Assembly (NCBI RefSeq): GCF_947492815.1
Contig: NZ_CANLOB010000021.1
Coordinates: forward strand, 34,135 to 98,134
Direction: 5' to 3'
DNA from: an uncultured Dokdonia sp.
GTDB lineage: Bacteria > Bacteroidota > Bacteroidia > Flavobacteriales > Flavobacteriaceae
DNA length: 64,000 nucleotides
The translations under genes and the position numbers were made by a program. Position 1 is the stretch's first letter. Each line of letters starts with the position of its first letter. A model generated the notes under the pieces. The model was not told the DNA's origin and ran no database searches. It was given only the letters and a program-made list of their open reading frames with translations. This document shows, piece by piece, positions 52,737 to 61,023 of this stretch.

Positions 52737-52896
52737 ATATACAACATATGTTTATATATATCGTTGTATTTTTGCAAAAATTTAATCTTTTGATTAAAAT
52801 TTAACATTTCGAAATAAATAAATCTTAAAAACAATCATAAACAGAATAAATTTAATTAATTAATAATTAAATACTTAAAACAAATAAACTACAACA

Positions 52897-52926
52897 CAAA
52901 CATATTACATACATATAATTACACAA
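52897..52926 (-). promoter_or_regulatory. Bacteroidetes-type promoter for the tail-side genes
   Basis: On the minus strand TTG (from CAA at 52924-52926), a 19-base spacer and TATGTTTG (from CAAACATA at 52897-52904) match the TTG-N19-TAnnTTTG consensus exactly. Transcription would start near 52890 and give a leader of about 150 bases before the 203-residue gene. Confidence 0.6.
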
Positions 52927-52947
52927 AACAAACAAATGTTTGTTTTG
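52924..52947. promoter_or_regulatory. 11-bp-arm palindrome overlapping the -33 box
   Basis: CAAAACAAACA and TGTTTGTTTTG are perfect inverted arms around a 2-base centre. The left arm contains the -33 element of the predicted minus-strand promoter, so a bound dimer would block RNA polymerase. Confidence 0.6.
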
Positions 52948-53073
52948 CAACAGAAAAACCTTTATTTGTAGAATTAATATGTAGGAAATAAATTAATCAA
53001 TGGAAAAACCTCTTAGAGAAAGAAGAACAAAACAGTACTCAGAATATGATGAAGTATGTATCATCTAAGACAA

Positions 53074-53265
53074 TTATTCAGTTTTTCGAGCTATCTTAAA
53101 ATGACAATCATCTACTAATTGTTGTAAACTATCTAGTTTATACTTACTGCGTATTTGTTCTTCTAATTGAATCTCTCTTTTAAAATTAGTTTGAGATTGC
53201 TCATTTAAAAATATGAATAGTATTAAACACACTATACAAACAGATTCAATTTTAGAACTACGCAT
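53074..53265 (-). CDS. Small membrane protein, possibly spanin-like
   Basis: A 63-residue protein with one N-terminal membrane helix (IESVCIVCLILFIFL) and a charged, helical remainder (REIQLEEQIRSKYKLDSLQQLVDDC). It lies 10 bases downstream of the lysin-like gene. Inner-membrane spanins (Rz type) have this shape and position, bridging the envelope in phage lysis. Length and sequence give only weak support, so this is an inference from topology and context. Confidence 0.4.
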   Translation of the reverse strand: MRSSKIESVCIVCLILFIFLNEQSQTNFKREIQLEEQIRSKYKLDSLQQLVDDCHFKIARKTE

Positions 53266-53275
53266 CTTCTTAACT

Positions 53276-53698
53276 TTAAATAATTACGCGATAGCCCAAA
53301 AGCTTAGATGCAGCATAACTAGAAATATTTACTTGATTATCTTGATTACCTCCTAAGACAAAAATTTCATCCCCTATTCGATTAATAAAAAACCCTACAT
53401 GGCCTTTCCAACTCTTTTTATCTTCTCTCCAAAAAATAACAACATCTCCTAGTTGAGGATCATTAGTTTCCATACCTAAGTCTAACCAGCTTTTTGCATC
53501 TAGCTTACCTGTATATGGCGCATCACTCATCTTAAACACCCAATTAACAAACGCAGAGCTCCAGCCCGTTTCATCTTTTAGTTGCTTTCCTTTATAGCCT
53601 AATTCTTTGAAATACTTAAGTACTTCGGGGTTATTCTTAGTCCCTTTTTTTTCTTGTATGCCATATTGACTAAAGGCATATTTCATGTGTTTCATCAT
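53276..53698 (-). CDS. NlpC/P60-like lysin of the TIGR02594 type with Cys to Ser change
   Basis: A 140-residue protein matching phage-associated TIGR02594 proteins: TGWSSAFVNWVFK, KSWLDLGM, PQLGDVVIFWRED, WKGHVGFFINR, IFVLGGNQDNQVNI and SKLLGYRV. In the family the first motif normally reads WC(S/A)AFVNW with a catalytic Cys; here the codon is AGC (Ser), one base from TGC. The His in GHVGF is kept. The protein may therefore be a weak or inactive hydrolase, or a binding protein. It has no signal peptide. It sits between the large fibre gene and the spanin-like gene. Confidence 0.8.
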   Translation of the reverse strand: MMKHMKYAFSQYGIQEKKGTKNNPEVLKYFKELGYKGKQLKDETGWSSAFVNWVFKMSDAPYTGKLDAKSWLDLGMETNDPQLGDVVIFWREDKKSWKGHVGFFINRIGDEIFVLGGNQDNQVNISSYAASKLLGYRVII

Positions 53699-53722
53699 TC
53701 TTTATTGTGTTCTATTGTAATT

Positions 53723-53738
53723 TCTAATATGAATTAGA
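53723..53738. promoter_or_regulatory. Small inverted repeat upstream of the lysin gene
   Basis: TCTAAT and ATTAGA flank 4 bases, 25 bases upstream of the lysin start. A weak operator candidate. Confidence 0.25.
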
Positions 53739-53781
53739 GTTTATATATATGCGCCATTTCTTATTCAAATCTAGATGAGTA

Positions 53782-53797
53782 CGCTTTCGCGAAAGCG
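53782..53797. repeat. Palindrome copy upstream of the lysin gene
   Basis: CGCTTTCGCGAAAGCG, 16 bases, intergenic between the lysin and fibre genes. Confidence 0.95.
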
Positions 53798-53891
53798 CAC
53801 CCATAACTACAAAACAAGATTTGACTTTAGGTGTATTATTTGCAATTAGAAGAAGTATCCTTATCTAATGAGTAGCATTCATTTTTTAGAT

Positions 53892-56843
53892 TTAGAAAGC
53901 GTTTAGTTTTGTAGTGTTAATAGTAACATTAGCCCCTAACCCTCCATTTGAAAGCATTGTCCCAATTTTAGTGACGTTGATACCGGTACCTGTATCTTTA
54001 AATATATTCTCATCAGGTGTATCAAATATGAATTCAGAATCTTTAATAATGATTTCTTTGTTTGTATTATCGCTATTTGGATTATGCCTTAAGAAATCAT
54101 CATCTGCTTCTATTCTAGAATTATATATCTTAATTTTCGCATTCAATTTTGTACCTGCATATACAGCATAATTACCTGCTGCTTTAGAACTTATCTTACC
54201 ATAAAAAGAGAATATATTTAGAGTATCAAAACTAAAATCGAAAATAATTATGTTTCCTGTATTTCCAGGTCTTGAATGCCCAGTCAGGTCAACATTACCT
54301 CTTAGATTTATGGTTGCAGTTTCTCTAACGACCTTACTATCATCATAAAGACCATACCAGTTTATAGCTCCGCCTTTCATTTTCTTAAATGATAATATCC
54401 TTGCTGTTGGGAAGATTCCTAATGTCCCAATGGTTCCAGAAACAGCCAATGTATCTACGTTATAAAAACCTGTATCTGTTGAATCTGTGAGGTATTGACG
54501 TCTTGAAAATGTAAAGACATTACAAGTCACTTGATAATGCTTAAAGCATCCTCTCACTCTATTTCCTCCTCCATCACCAAATATCATTTCATTTGCATAT
54601 GCGGTACTATTACTATTTGGAACGGCATCAAAAAGGAAATTATTTGAGCCTTCAGAATTACTATTCATAATAATTCTATCTGCAACAATATGACAATTAG
54701 AAAAATTAAAAGTTATAGGGTTTTCATCTCCTGTATTGATATGCCTGAATTCTGAAAGGGGTGCGTGATAATACCAAGTTCCTCCTGTTATTCTCCCTGT
54801 CACATTACTGAAATCTATTGTTATAGCTCTATCAGAATAAAAATAAGTACTTGATGTTGGTGTATCATCTAAAACAATACTACTTAAAAAATAATAAGTA
54901 CTCACTCCTGGTAATGCTTTTGCTTTAGCTGCTGAAAACGTTTTAAATGGTTTATCACTATTAAATAATTGTGCCGTAGCATCATCTCCATTAATGCTAT
55001 CTACATATATCGTATAAGGCGATAATGAAGAAAACTGTACCCTTTTATTAATTGAATCAAAAGAAGCACCTTCAAACTCAATAAACGCATCTACTGCAAA
55101 TTGAGCAACGCCATTTTCGTCTCTCACTTCTATTTCGCTTAAACCACCACCAGGTATGCTAGCCTCTGCAAAATCTCTAAAATCTTGAATTAATGTATCA
55201 TTAGCATTGTTAGAGAGTGTTGTTGCGTTTGTACTAAAACCTCCTACATCTATCGTAATACCAGAACCTGTAGAATTAATTAAATTGGTAGGGTTCTTTT
55301 GACGAATCGTCGTATTGTCTATTCTAACCCTTCCCGTGCCTGCTTTAGACATTAAATATGAATCGGTTACAATGCTACAATTTCTATAATTTAAATTACC
55401 TGTATTTACAGCAAGTATCCCTGTAGAATCAGCTACAGTAAGGTTTACAAAATCTATAGCGCCATTTGTAGAAACTCCTGTGAAATTAAGTAGTTTTACA
55501 TGTCCTGTAAATGTTACCTGTGTTACCGTCTGAACTAACAAAACGGTAGCTTCTAGCGTATTTAAAAACTCCACAGTGATTGGTGAATTTGAATAATGGA
55601 ACCTCAGATTTCCTGAGACTCTTTCAAAAGCTATTTTACCTGATCTTACAATAGTTACTAGACGTACATCACCTGTGATAAGTTGATTTGTAGTCACTTC
55701 AAATCCTAAACTATCAATAGATTGTAATAAAGCGCCGTTTGCTCCATACCCAGTAGCATCAATCAATTCAAAGTTTAATCGTCTTGTCCTACAAGATCCC
55801 ATATGCATATTCATAATAAGACGATTGATCTTCTCTACATAATAGGTACGTCCAAAATATCTAGAGTTCCCTCCAGGCGAACTTATATTGATCTCATTTA
55901 CATTAAAATAGCATATTAAATCTTCTGTGTTTAATGAAGAGAACCCGGTTGTTTTATTATCTATAAGACGTCCATTAGGTATATTAAAATACCATCGTAT
56001 AGTACGACTCCCATTATTGGTATAAAATAAATTTCCTGAATTCGTATTATTTGTAAAACTGATATTTACGTATAAGTTAGATCTAAATTCTACATTTAAA
56101 AATGGAACTCTTTCATTTATAAAATGAGTTGTTTGGTTTACTAATATGATCACTATATATTCTTGATCTAAATCAATAGTCTTATCATAATTAACAAACA
56201 CACCATCAATAGTTTTATAAGGTTTTGATGGATTGTTAATTCCCCCTGTGGTATCATCTCCTACAACACTATGCACATAATAATAAGTAGTTGCATCATC
56301 AATAAACTTGATTCTATTATTAGTGGGATCAAAAGAGACACCTTCGAGCTCTACATATTCATCTGAAGTGAATTGTACAACGCCATTTTCGTCTCTAATT
56401 TCTAAACCATTTAAAGCAGCTTTAGTTACATCGGTCGTTGCTAGTTTTGTATCTATTGTTTCTTGTAGATTTTCTACTTCGCTTATTTGATGAACAGCTG
56501 GATGTACATAGTTTTCTAGTTGTTCTAATTTCGATTTTAAAGATGTTGTAAAATCTTCTGTAGAAAGTTGTTTATTAGTTACTTTATCTACTTTACCATC
56601 TAGCGCATTCTGAAGGTCTGTCAGAACACTATTGGAAACTCCATCAGAAGATTGTGTGATTATTTGTTCTGTACCATCAGAAAGAGCAAAAACAAAATCT
56701 CCATCTGCATTTGTAGAAATATCTTTAATAGCAACTCCATCGTCTTTATGTAAAAAGCTATCTATAAGGTCTTCAAATTCTCTTTGAGTTGGTCTATCTC
56801 CTTTTTCAAAATAAGATTTAAGTATTTCTATACTTTTTTTCAT
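53892..56843 (-). CDS. Large tail-fibre-like protein, 983 residues
   Basis: The longest of three fibre-like proteins. Its first ~130 residues share a module with the 58845 gene (LKSYFEKGDRPTQREFEDLI, LSTEDFTTSLKSKLEQLENY, VHPAVHQISEVENLQ), probably the attachment part. Two copies of a following unit occur, each starting with LEIRDENGVVQFTSDEYVEL or EIEVRDENGVAQFAVDAFIE and leading to long Asn/Thr-rich beta segments, as in right-handed parallel beta-helix fibres. The C terminus probably binds a surface glycan. It lies 35 bases after the holin gene on the same strand. Confidence 0.7.
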   Translation of the reverse strand: MKKSIEILKSYFEKGDRPTQREFEDLIDSFLHKDDGVAIKDISTNADGDFVFALSDGTEQIITQSSDGVSNSVLTDLQNALDGKVDKVTNKQLSTEDFTTSLKSKLEQLENYVHPAVHQISEVENLQETIDTKLATTDVTKAALNGLEIRDENGVVQFTSDEYVELEGVSFDPTNNRIKFIDDATTYYYVHSVVGDDTTGGINNPSKPYKTIDGVFVNYDKTIDLDQEYIVIILVNQTTHFINERVPFLNVEFRSNLYVNISFTNNTNSGNLFYTNNGSRTIRWYFNIPNGRLIDNKTTGFSSLNTEDLICYFNVNEINISSPGGNSRYFGRTYYVEKINRLIMNMHMGSCRTRRLNFELIDATGYGANGALLQSIDSLGFEVTTNQLITGDVRLVTIVRSGKIAFERVSGNLRFHYSNSPITVEFLNTLEATVLLVQTVTQVTFTGHVKLLNFTGVSTNGAIDFVNLTVADSTGILAVNTGNLNYRNCSIVTDSYLMSKAGTGRVRIDNTTIRQKNPTNLINSTGSGITIDVGGFSTNATTLSNNANDTLIQDFRDFAEASIPGGGLSEIEVRDENGVAQFAVDAFIEFEGASFDSINKRVQFSSLSPYTIYVDSINGDDATAQLFNSDKPFKTFSAAKAKALPGVSTYYFLSSIVLDDTPTSSTYFYSDRAITIDFSNVTGRITGGTWYYHAPLSEFRHINTGDENPITFNFSNCHIVADRIIMNSNSEGSNNFLFDAVPNSNSTAYANEMIFGDGGGNRVRGCFKHYQVTCNVFTFSRRQYLTDSTDTGFYNVDTLAVSGTIGTLGIFPTARILSFKKMKGGAINWYGLYDDSKVVRETATINLRGNVDLTGHSRPGNTGNIIIFDFSFDTLNIFSFYGKISSKAAGNYAVYAGTKLNAKIKIYNSRIEADDDFLRHNPNSDNTNKEIIIKDSEFIFDTPDENIFKDTGTGINVTKIGTMLSNGGLGANVTINTTKLNAF

Positions 56844-56878
56844 AGTCTATTTTTTTGTCAAGCAGCAATATGCTACTA

Positions 56879-57346
56879 CTACATTCTATTATTTTTTTCA
56901 TCTATTGTATCTAGGAATCTTTTAAAAAGCTTTATTAATGAAGATCTTACAGTTTTTAAAAGCTTTGTAAGAGCGTCAAAATTTTTCACTTCTTTTTTTG
57001 TCCTAATTGCAATCACATTACTGAATATGGAAATCCCATCACTCACAATAAGAAGATCCATAACAAGAGTTACAAACCAATTAAAATCGTAATTAAGTCC
57101 TTTACCCATAAGTGCTAAAGACATTGGGATAAGCAGTACAGCTATCTTTGATACAAGTCCCAGTATTAATTTTTTAAAAGAAAAAGCTTCTTCTAACATA
57201 AATACTTTAACAACTCCTAAAAATGTATCTATTAGGATAAGACAGAATAATACTTTTAACAATTCAACGTCTATATCTATGTATACAAAGAAGGAATAAA
57301 TGAGAATTTTTAATTCATTCGGGCATTCTAATATTTTTTCGTACAT
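56879..57346 (-). CDS. Phage holin family 4-like protein
   Basis: A 155-residue protein with several hydrophobic segments (LKILIYSFFVYIDIDVELL, KVLFCLILIDTFLGVVKVF, KIAVLLIPMSLALMG, FVTLVMDLLIVSDGISIF) and a basic C-terminal tail. The DTFLGVVKVFMLEEAFSFKK stretch follows the pattern of the Phage_holin_4 family (also called toxin secretion/phage lysis holins). It would permit release of the lysin or of whole particles. It lies 11 bases after the 155-residue TM protein gene, in what looks like one operon. Confidence 0.75.
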   Translation of the reverse strand: MYEKILECPNELKILIYSFFVYIDIDVELLKVLFCLILIDTFLGVVKVFMLEEAFSFKKLILGLVSKIAVLLIPMSLALMGKGLNYDFNWFVTLVMDLLIVSDGISIFSNVIAIRTKKEVKNFDALTKLLKTVRSSLIKLFKRFLDTIDEKNNRM

Positions 57347-57357
57347 CCGGATTCCAA

Positions 57358-57825
57358 TTATTTATCTTCAACAATAGATTTCTTTGCATGATCAAAATCA
57401 AAGACGCTTAAAAGATTTGAAAATCTTTTACCAAAAGAAGTCAAGGTTTCATCTCTTTCATTTTCGCCAAGATTATCACTAATAGTCTCTTGAACAACAC
57501 CAAACCTATGCGTAGATGCATCGGTTATAAAGTTGTCATTTAAAAGCTCTCCAACTACAATATTCCCTGTAACATCTATACTGAGACTTACTTGTCGTAA
57601 ATAACTTTTAAATGATTTCCACTTTGCTACTCTATACAAAAACCCAAGAGGGTAAATTCCTATAGCACTAATAATAGCAAAGAAGAAAAGAATCCATTCT
57701 CCATAATACTTTTTTGAGATTAATAAAAATGGGGTTAATCCCAAAATCACAGGGATCATAAAGCTTACAGTAATGACAAGCCATAGCAATGCCATTGTTG
57801 TAAATAAAACTTTTACAGTTTTCAT
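57358..57825 (-). CDS. Membrane protein next to holin, with ETIS-type tail motif
   Basis: A 155-residue protein with two or three N-terminal membrane helices (TMALLWLVITVSFMIPVILG, WILFFFAIISAIGIYPLGFL) and a soluble C terminus. The latter (SIDVTGNIVVGELLNDNF, FGVVQETISDNLGEN) recalls short proteins with an N.L.GG...ETIS pattern seen in many phage lysis regions; their function is not known to me. It is placed directly before the holin gene, which supports a phage-type membrane or release role. Confidence 0.5.
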   Translation of the reverse strand: MKTVKVLFTTMALLWLVITVSFMIPVILGLTPFLLISKKYYGEWILFFFAIISAIGIYPLGFLYRVAKWKSFKSYLRQVSLSIDVTGNIVVGELLNDNFITDASTHRFGVVQETISDNLGENERDETLTSFGKRFSNLLSVFDFDHAKKSIVEDK

Positions 57826-57960
57826 AACATTTTTTTAAGGGTTAAAATCTGATTTGGGGAGTTTGAATATCAGTTTTATACATGTAAAGTCAACACAACT
57901 ATTCAAGCATAAATATGTTAACAATCCTGTATATAGTGCGCCACTAAAGAGTGTTTGTTT

Positions 57961-58842
57961 TTAGCGTACGTTTCCTTTTAATTTTTCTATAAAATAATGA
58001 CGTATGGTATTACCCTGCATATCATTCAATTCAAGTGCATTTATATATGATTGAAATATCATAGCTTCTTCTTCTGTTTTACCAGAAGCTACTAATTGCT
58101 CCTTTGTAGGCACAAATGCACTAAGCCAAGGCAATGAAGATTCCGTTTCTATGAGTTCATAAAGATCAGTTGTGGCATATGATTTATACTCTGTAAAATC
58201 TGTAGAAAATTCTCTAGAAAGCTTTCTTAATTCATCATATGCTTTCTTTTTTGCCGTTGAATTTTCATCATCTACCAGAATTCCTAGAATCACTAAAATT
58301 GCTCCTACTTTTTCTGACAATACACGCGTAATATTTGTTCTCCTTTTAAGACCTACTTCTAAAATCTGTCTATTGGTCTCATAAACTTTATATCGCACTT
58401 TCGCATTTTCTTCCCTAGTATCTAACACACCATTTTCAAAATAATACTGCCATTTCTTTTCACGTGAGTACATACCACGTTCTGCTGGGGGAAAATTAAG
58501 ATCTGTATTTCTATACTCATATTTTTCAGAAACCATAACAACAGGTCGTTTCTCTTCCCCATCTTTATAGGAGTAAATGGTTTCTTTTACCAAACCATCA
58601 TTTGTTAGCATAACATCTTCTATAAGTCTAACGCCTGATTGTAATTCTGTTACATAATTTATAGCCGTAATTTCTTTATCATACTGAGAAGGCACTACTA
58701 ATGTTTTTAACAAATGTTTTGGGTCTGGGTTTTCATATACTGCTACTTCTTCCCAAGCCAATCCTAAGTGTCCATTTTCGGGTTGAAAATCTAATTGTGC
58801 TCTTACGTTACTATTGGTGTCTTTTCCTATCCAAATACTCAT
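57961..58842 (-). CDS. Phage-island protein of unknown function
   Basis: A 293-residue soluble protein without signal peptide. The N-terminal half is beta-rich (IWIGKDTNSNVRAQLDFQPE, GLVKETIYSYKDGEEKRPVV) and the C-terminal half helical (KKKAYDELRKLSREFSTDFT, EEAMIFQSYINALELND). I recognise no family. It starts 2 bases after the stop of the middle fibre gene, so it is coupled to that fibre and could be its assembly chaperone or an accessory tail component. That role is an inference. Confidence 0.5.
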   Translation of the reverse strand: MSIWIGKDTNSNVRAQLDFQPENGHLGLAWEEVAVYENPDPKHLLKTLVVPSQYDKEITAINYVTELQSGVRLIEDVMLTNDGLVKETIYSYKDGEEKRPVVMVSEKYEYRNTDLNFPPAERGMYSREKKWQYYFENGVLDTREENAKVRYKVYETNRQILEVGLKRRTNITRVLSEKVGAILVILGILVDDENSTAKKKAYDELRKLSREFSTDFTEYKSYATTDLYELIETESSLPWLSAFVPTKEQLVASGKTEEEAMIFQSYINALELNDMQGNTIRHYFIEKLKGNVR

Positions 58843-58844
58843 GG

Positions 58845-60182
58845 TTATATTATTTTAAATTGCACGTCAGCTCTTAATTCCCACCAATTATTCATTCTTC
58901 TTGGTGCAAAATTTACTGCTGGGCTAGGTGATACATACATGATAAAGCCTATTTCTTCTGAAGGCAACTGAACGACATCTACAGCTCCGCCATCTCCAAT
59001 TCCTTCTGCGCTTCGCCATCTTCTCGAATCACGGCCGTTAGCCTCTCCAATACGTATTTTTTCGCTTGTAACAGTATTTAGTGCTACATCTACAAATTCA
59101 TTAGTTTCACTAAAATCTCCTCTAAACTCAATGTTATTTAATTCTAATTGATGTCCTGGCTTTAAGACGCCATATGATGAGAGGTCTACAAAAAACTCTT
59201 GATCTTCCAGATTATTAGAAGAACCACCCAAGAAAACATTGGTTATATTAAAGTAAATAGGTTCTATCTCATGATATCCTTTTACTCCTTCACCATTTGT
59301 ACCATAATATCTACTAGCACCTGGAGTTTCCTGATCTCCTTGTAGTTCTAAATTTCCAGCAACATCAGTAATAGATTTTGCAAAAGCAGCTTTATCACGC
59401 TTAATCGTATCTAAATCTTGTGCAGTTCCTGTATATCCTCCTTTATCTAATTTTGTGTTTTGCAAAGAAGCTGTAGTAGCCTCTAGCGCAGCTATATTAG
59501 TACGCAATCCTGTTAGATCTTCTTCTAAGCTAGATAAATCAACATCTATTGTTGAGCCATTTACAAGCTCTAAAGTCAATATTTTTGTAGTATCATCAAA
59601 TGTAGTATTTCCTACAAAAAGATCTGTAGCAATTGCTTTTACATCTACAGTACCATCTGCTTGTACTACTAAATTCCTGAGTCCTGAACCTGAAAAATTT
59701 GAAATTTTCAATCCATTGATAAACTCAACAATTTCACTAAAGACTTTCTGCCCTTCTATAGTTTCATTTGCTGTTGCAGAAACTTTTCCGTCAAGAGACG
59801 GCTGTAACCCTTCAATCTCATCAATACGATGCGTTGGCGGATGTACGTAGTTTTCTAGTTTTTCTAGTTTCCCTTTAAACTCTGTGGTAAAATCTTCTGA
59901 AGATAGCTGTCTACTTCTTTGAACAGTTACTTTAGAATTAAGTTCGCTTTGAAGTCCTTGTATGGAACTAATTGGAATTTCATTTGGAACTTGTTTAATT
60001 ACTTCTGCGGTGCCATCAGAAAAATTAAACACTAGATTTCCATCCTTATCCAAGTTTACATTTTTAATAGCAGTTCCCTCATCTTTATGTAAGAAACTAT
60101 CTATAAGATCTTCAAAATCTTTCTCAGTAGGCTTATCACCTCTTTGAAACAAAGATTTTAAAGTTACTATACTTGTTTTCAT
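58845..60182 (-). CDS. Tail-fibre-like protein, 445 residues
   Basis: The N-terminal module matches the 983-residue protein over about 130 residues (LKSLFQRGDKPTEKDFEDLI, SSEDFTTEFKGKLEKLENYV, HPPTHRIDEIEGLQPSL). A coiled-coil-like middle (LSSLEEDLTGLRTNIAALEA) and a C-terminal beta domain (FNITNVFLGGSSNNLEDQEF, RRMNNWWELRADVQFKII) follow. Short coiled-coil fibres of this kind usually carry host-binding tips. The gene is followed after 2 bases by the 293-residue protein. A TACGT-N6-ACGTA box lies about 430 bases upstream. Confidence 0.7.
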   Translation of the reverse strand: MKTSIVTLKSLFQRGDKPTEKDFEDLIDSFLHKDEGTAIKNVNLDKDGNLVFNFSDGTAEVIKQVPNEIPISSIQGLQSELNSKVTVQRSRQLSSEDFTTEFKGKLEKLENYVHPPTHRIDEIEGLQPSLDGKVSATANETIEGQKVFSEIVEFINGLKISNFSGSGLRNLVVQADGTVDVKAIATDLFVGNTTFDDTTKILTLELVNGSTIDVDLSSLEEDLTGLRTNIAALEATTASLQNTKLDKGGYTGTAQDLDTIKRDKAAFAKSITDVAGNLELQGDQETPGASRYYGTNGEGVKGYHEIEPIYFNITNVFLGGSSNNLEDQEFFVDLSSYGVLKPGHQLELNNIEFRGDFSETNEFVDVALNTVTSEKIRIGEANGRDSRRWRSAEGIGDGGAVDVVQLPSEEIGFIMYVSPSPAVNFAPRRMNNWWELRADVQFKII

Positions 60183-60612
60183 CTAATCAATTATTTTATT
60201 TTTAAACATACTTCCTCCTTGTGCACATTTGTAAAATGCGCATTATCAACATTTAATATACTTTTTGAAATATGTAACAATCTCTCAGTGCCTATAGAAC
60301 ACTTAAGAAATAAAGGAGCTTTCTACAACTGCTACAAAGCCAAGTTTGACAAGGTCAAATTGGTTAAAAAGATATAACACTCATATCATAATGAATCCTA
60401 ATTCTTCTTTCATTTTATACTATCAAATTCTCATTTTTCATATAGAATACTATACAAACATGTACATCTTTATTCTTGTAGGCCATATCAAGAAGGATGT
60501 TCTTTTTCTATTTTAGCACTCTTACTTCTTTATTTATTTATGGTGTAAAAATACAGTAAGAATCATATAAAAAATAACGTTTACTCGCTGTAAATCTGTA
60601 GCTTCAGCACAA

Positions 60613-60628
60613 TACGTATAACCACGTA
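60613..60628. promoter_or_regulatory. Third TACGT-N6-ACGTA box, inside the tail island
   Basis: TACGTATAACCACGTA keeps both arms perfectly and matches the boxes upstream of the two-component operon at 48006 and 48040. It is the only other instance I found in an intergenic region of the window. Confidence 0.5.
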
Positions 60629-60813
60629 CATGGAGTATCGTACAGAAAATAATACCAGAAGCCATATGTAGTATTAACCAGTTTTTTTCTTCAAAGAAGT
60701 CTTCTAAAATGTAGTGAACTCTGTTTGCACACCATCAGCAACTAGAACTTGTTTAACACATAAAACACACTAATTTTAATTATACATCTTACTTTTCGAA
60801 TATGTTGTGTCTT

Positions 60814-60837
60814 TATACGCTTTCGCGAAAGCGTATA
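60814..60837. repeat. 24-bp palindrome copy, intergenic
   Basis: The core is extended by TATA on both sides, as in the porU copy; the two 24-base copies are identical. Confidence 0.95.
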
Positions 60838-60873
60838 CATCACTCATAAAATAGTATATTCAATACGACTTAG

Positions 60874-61017
60874 TTAATCGTTTTCTTTTTCCTTAATGGT
60901 TAAAGTTAAAAACTCCTCCAGCATAGGTATTCCTAATACTCGAACTGCACATCCATCTGGACAACTATGAATAGCTGCCTTAATCTCTTGTAATCTTGTT
61001 ATTTCTTCTGGTGTCAT
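60874..61017 (-). CDS. Small Cys-containing protein, 47 residues
   Basis: This is too short for the ORF track. The minus strand reads MTPEEITRLQEIKAAIHSC, then PDGCAVRVLGIPMLEEF and ends LTIKEKEND. The frame begins 6 bases after the stop of the 638-residue fibre gene, on the same strand. The layout, an amphipathic helix followed by C-PDG-C, looks like a real small protein, perhaps metal- or disulfide-binding. I cannot assign a function. Confidence 0.5.
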   Translation of the reverse strand: MTPEEITRLQEIKAAIHSCPDGCAVRVLGIPMLEEFLTLTIKEKEND

Positions 61018-61023
61018 ATTCTT

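Larger units (their letters stand above)
52737..53073. other. AT-rich control region upstream of the sheath-side genes
   Basis: Very AT-rich (TTAATTAATTAATAATTAAA) and without a supported gene. It contains the promoter and palindrome listed separately and a 22-codon + strand frame at 53000-53068 (MEKPLRERRTKQYSEYDEV...), which is too short and too weakly supported to call. Confidence 0.6.
60183..60873. other. Gene-free interval with regulatory box and palindrome
   Basis: No gene is supported on either strand in these 691 bases. The interval holds the TACGT-N6-ACGTA box at 60613 and a 24-base palindrome copy at 60814, both listed separately. It separates the first fibre gene from the rest of the island and probably contains the promoter of the 445-residue fibre gene. 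Confidence 0.6.

Noticed and set aside
53000-53068. 22-codon + frame MEKPLRERRTKQYSEYDEV
   Set aside because: Very short, with no convincing ribosome-binding site and a promoter spacing that is too short. It could be a gene fragment or chance.
59455-59850. 131-codon + frame opposite the 445-residue fibre gene
   Set aside because: It is antisense to a gene with a clear shared module and shows no independent coding signs.
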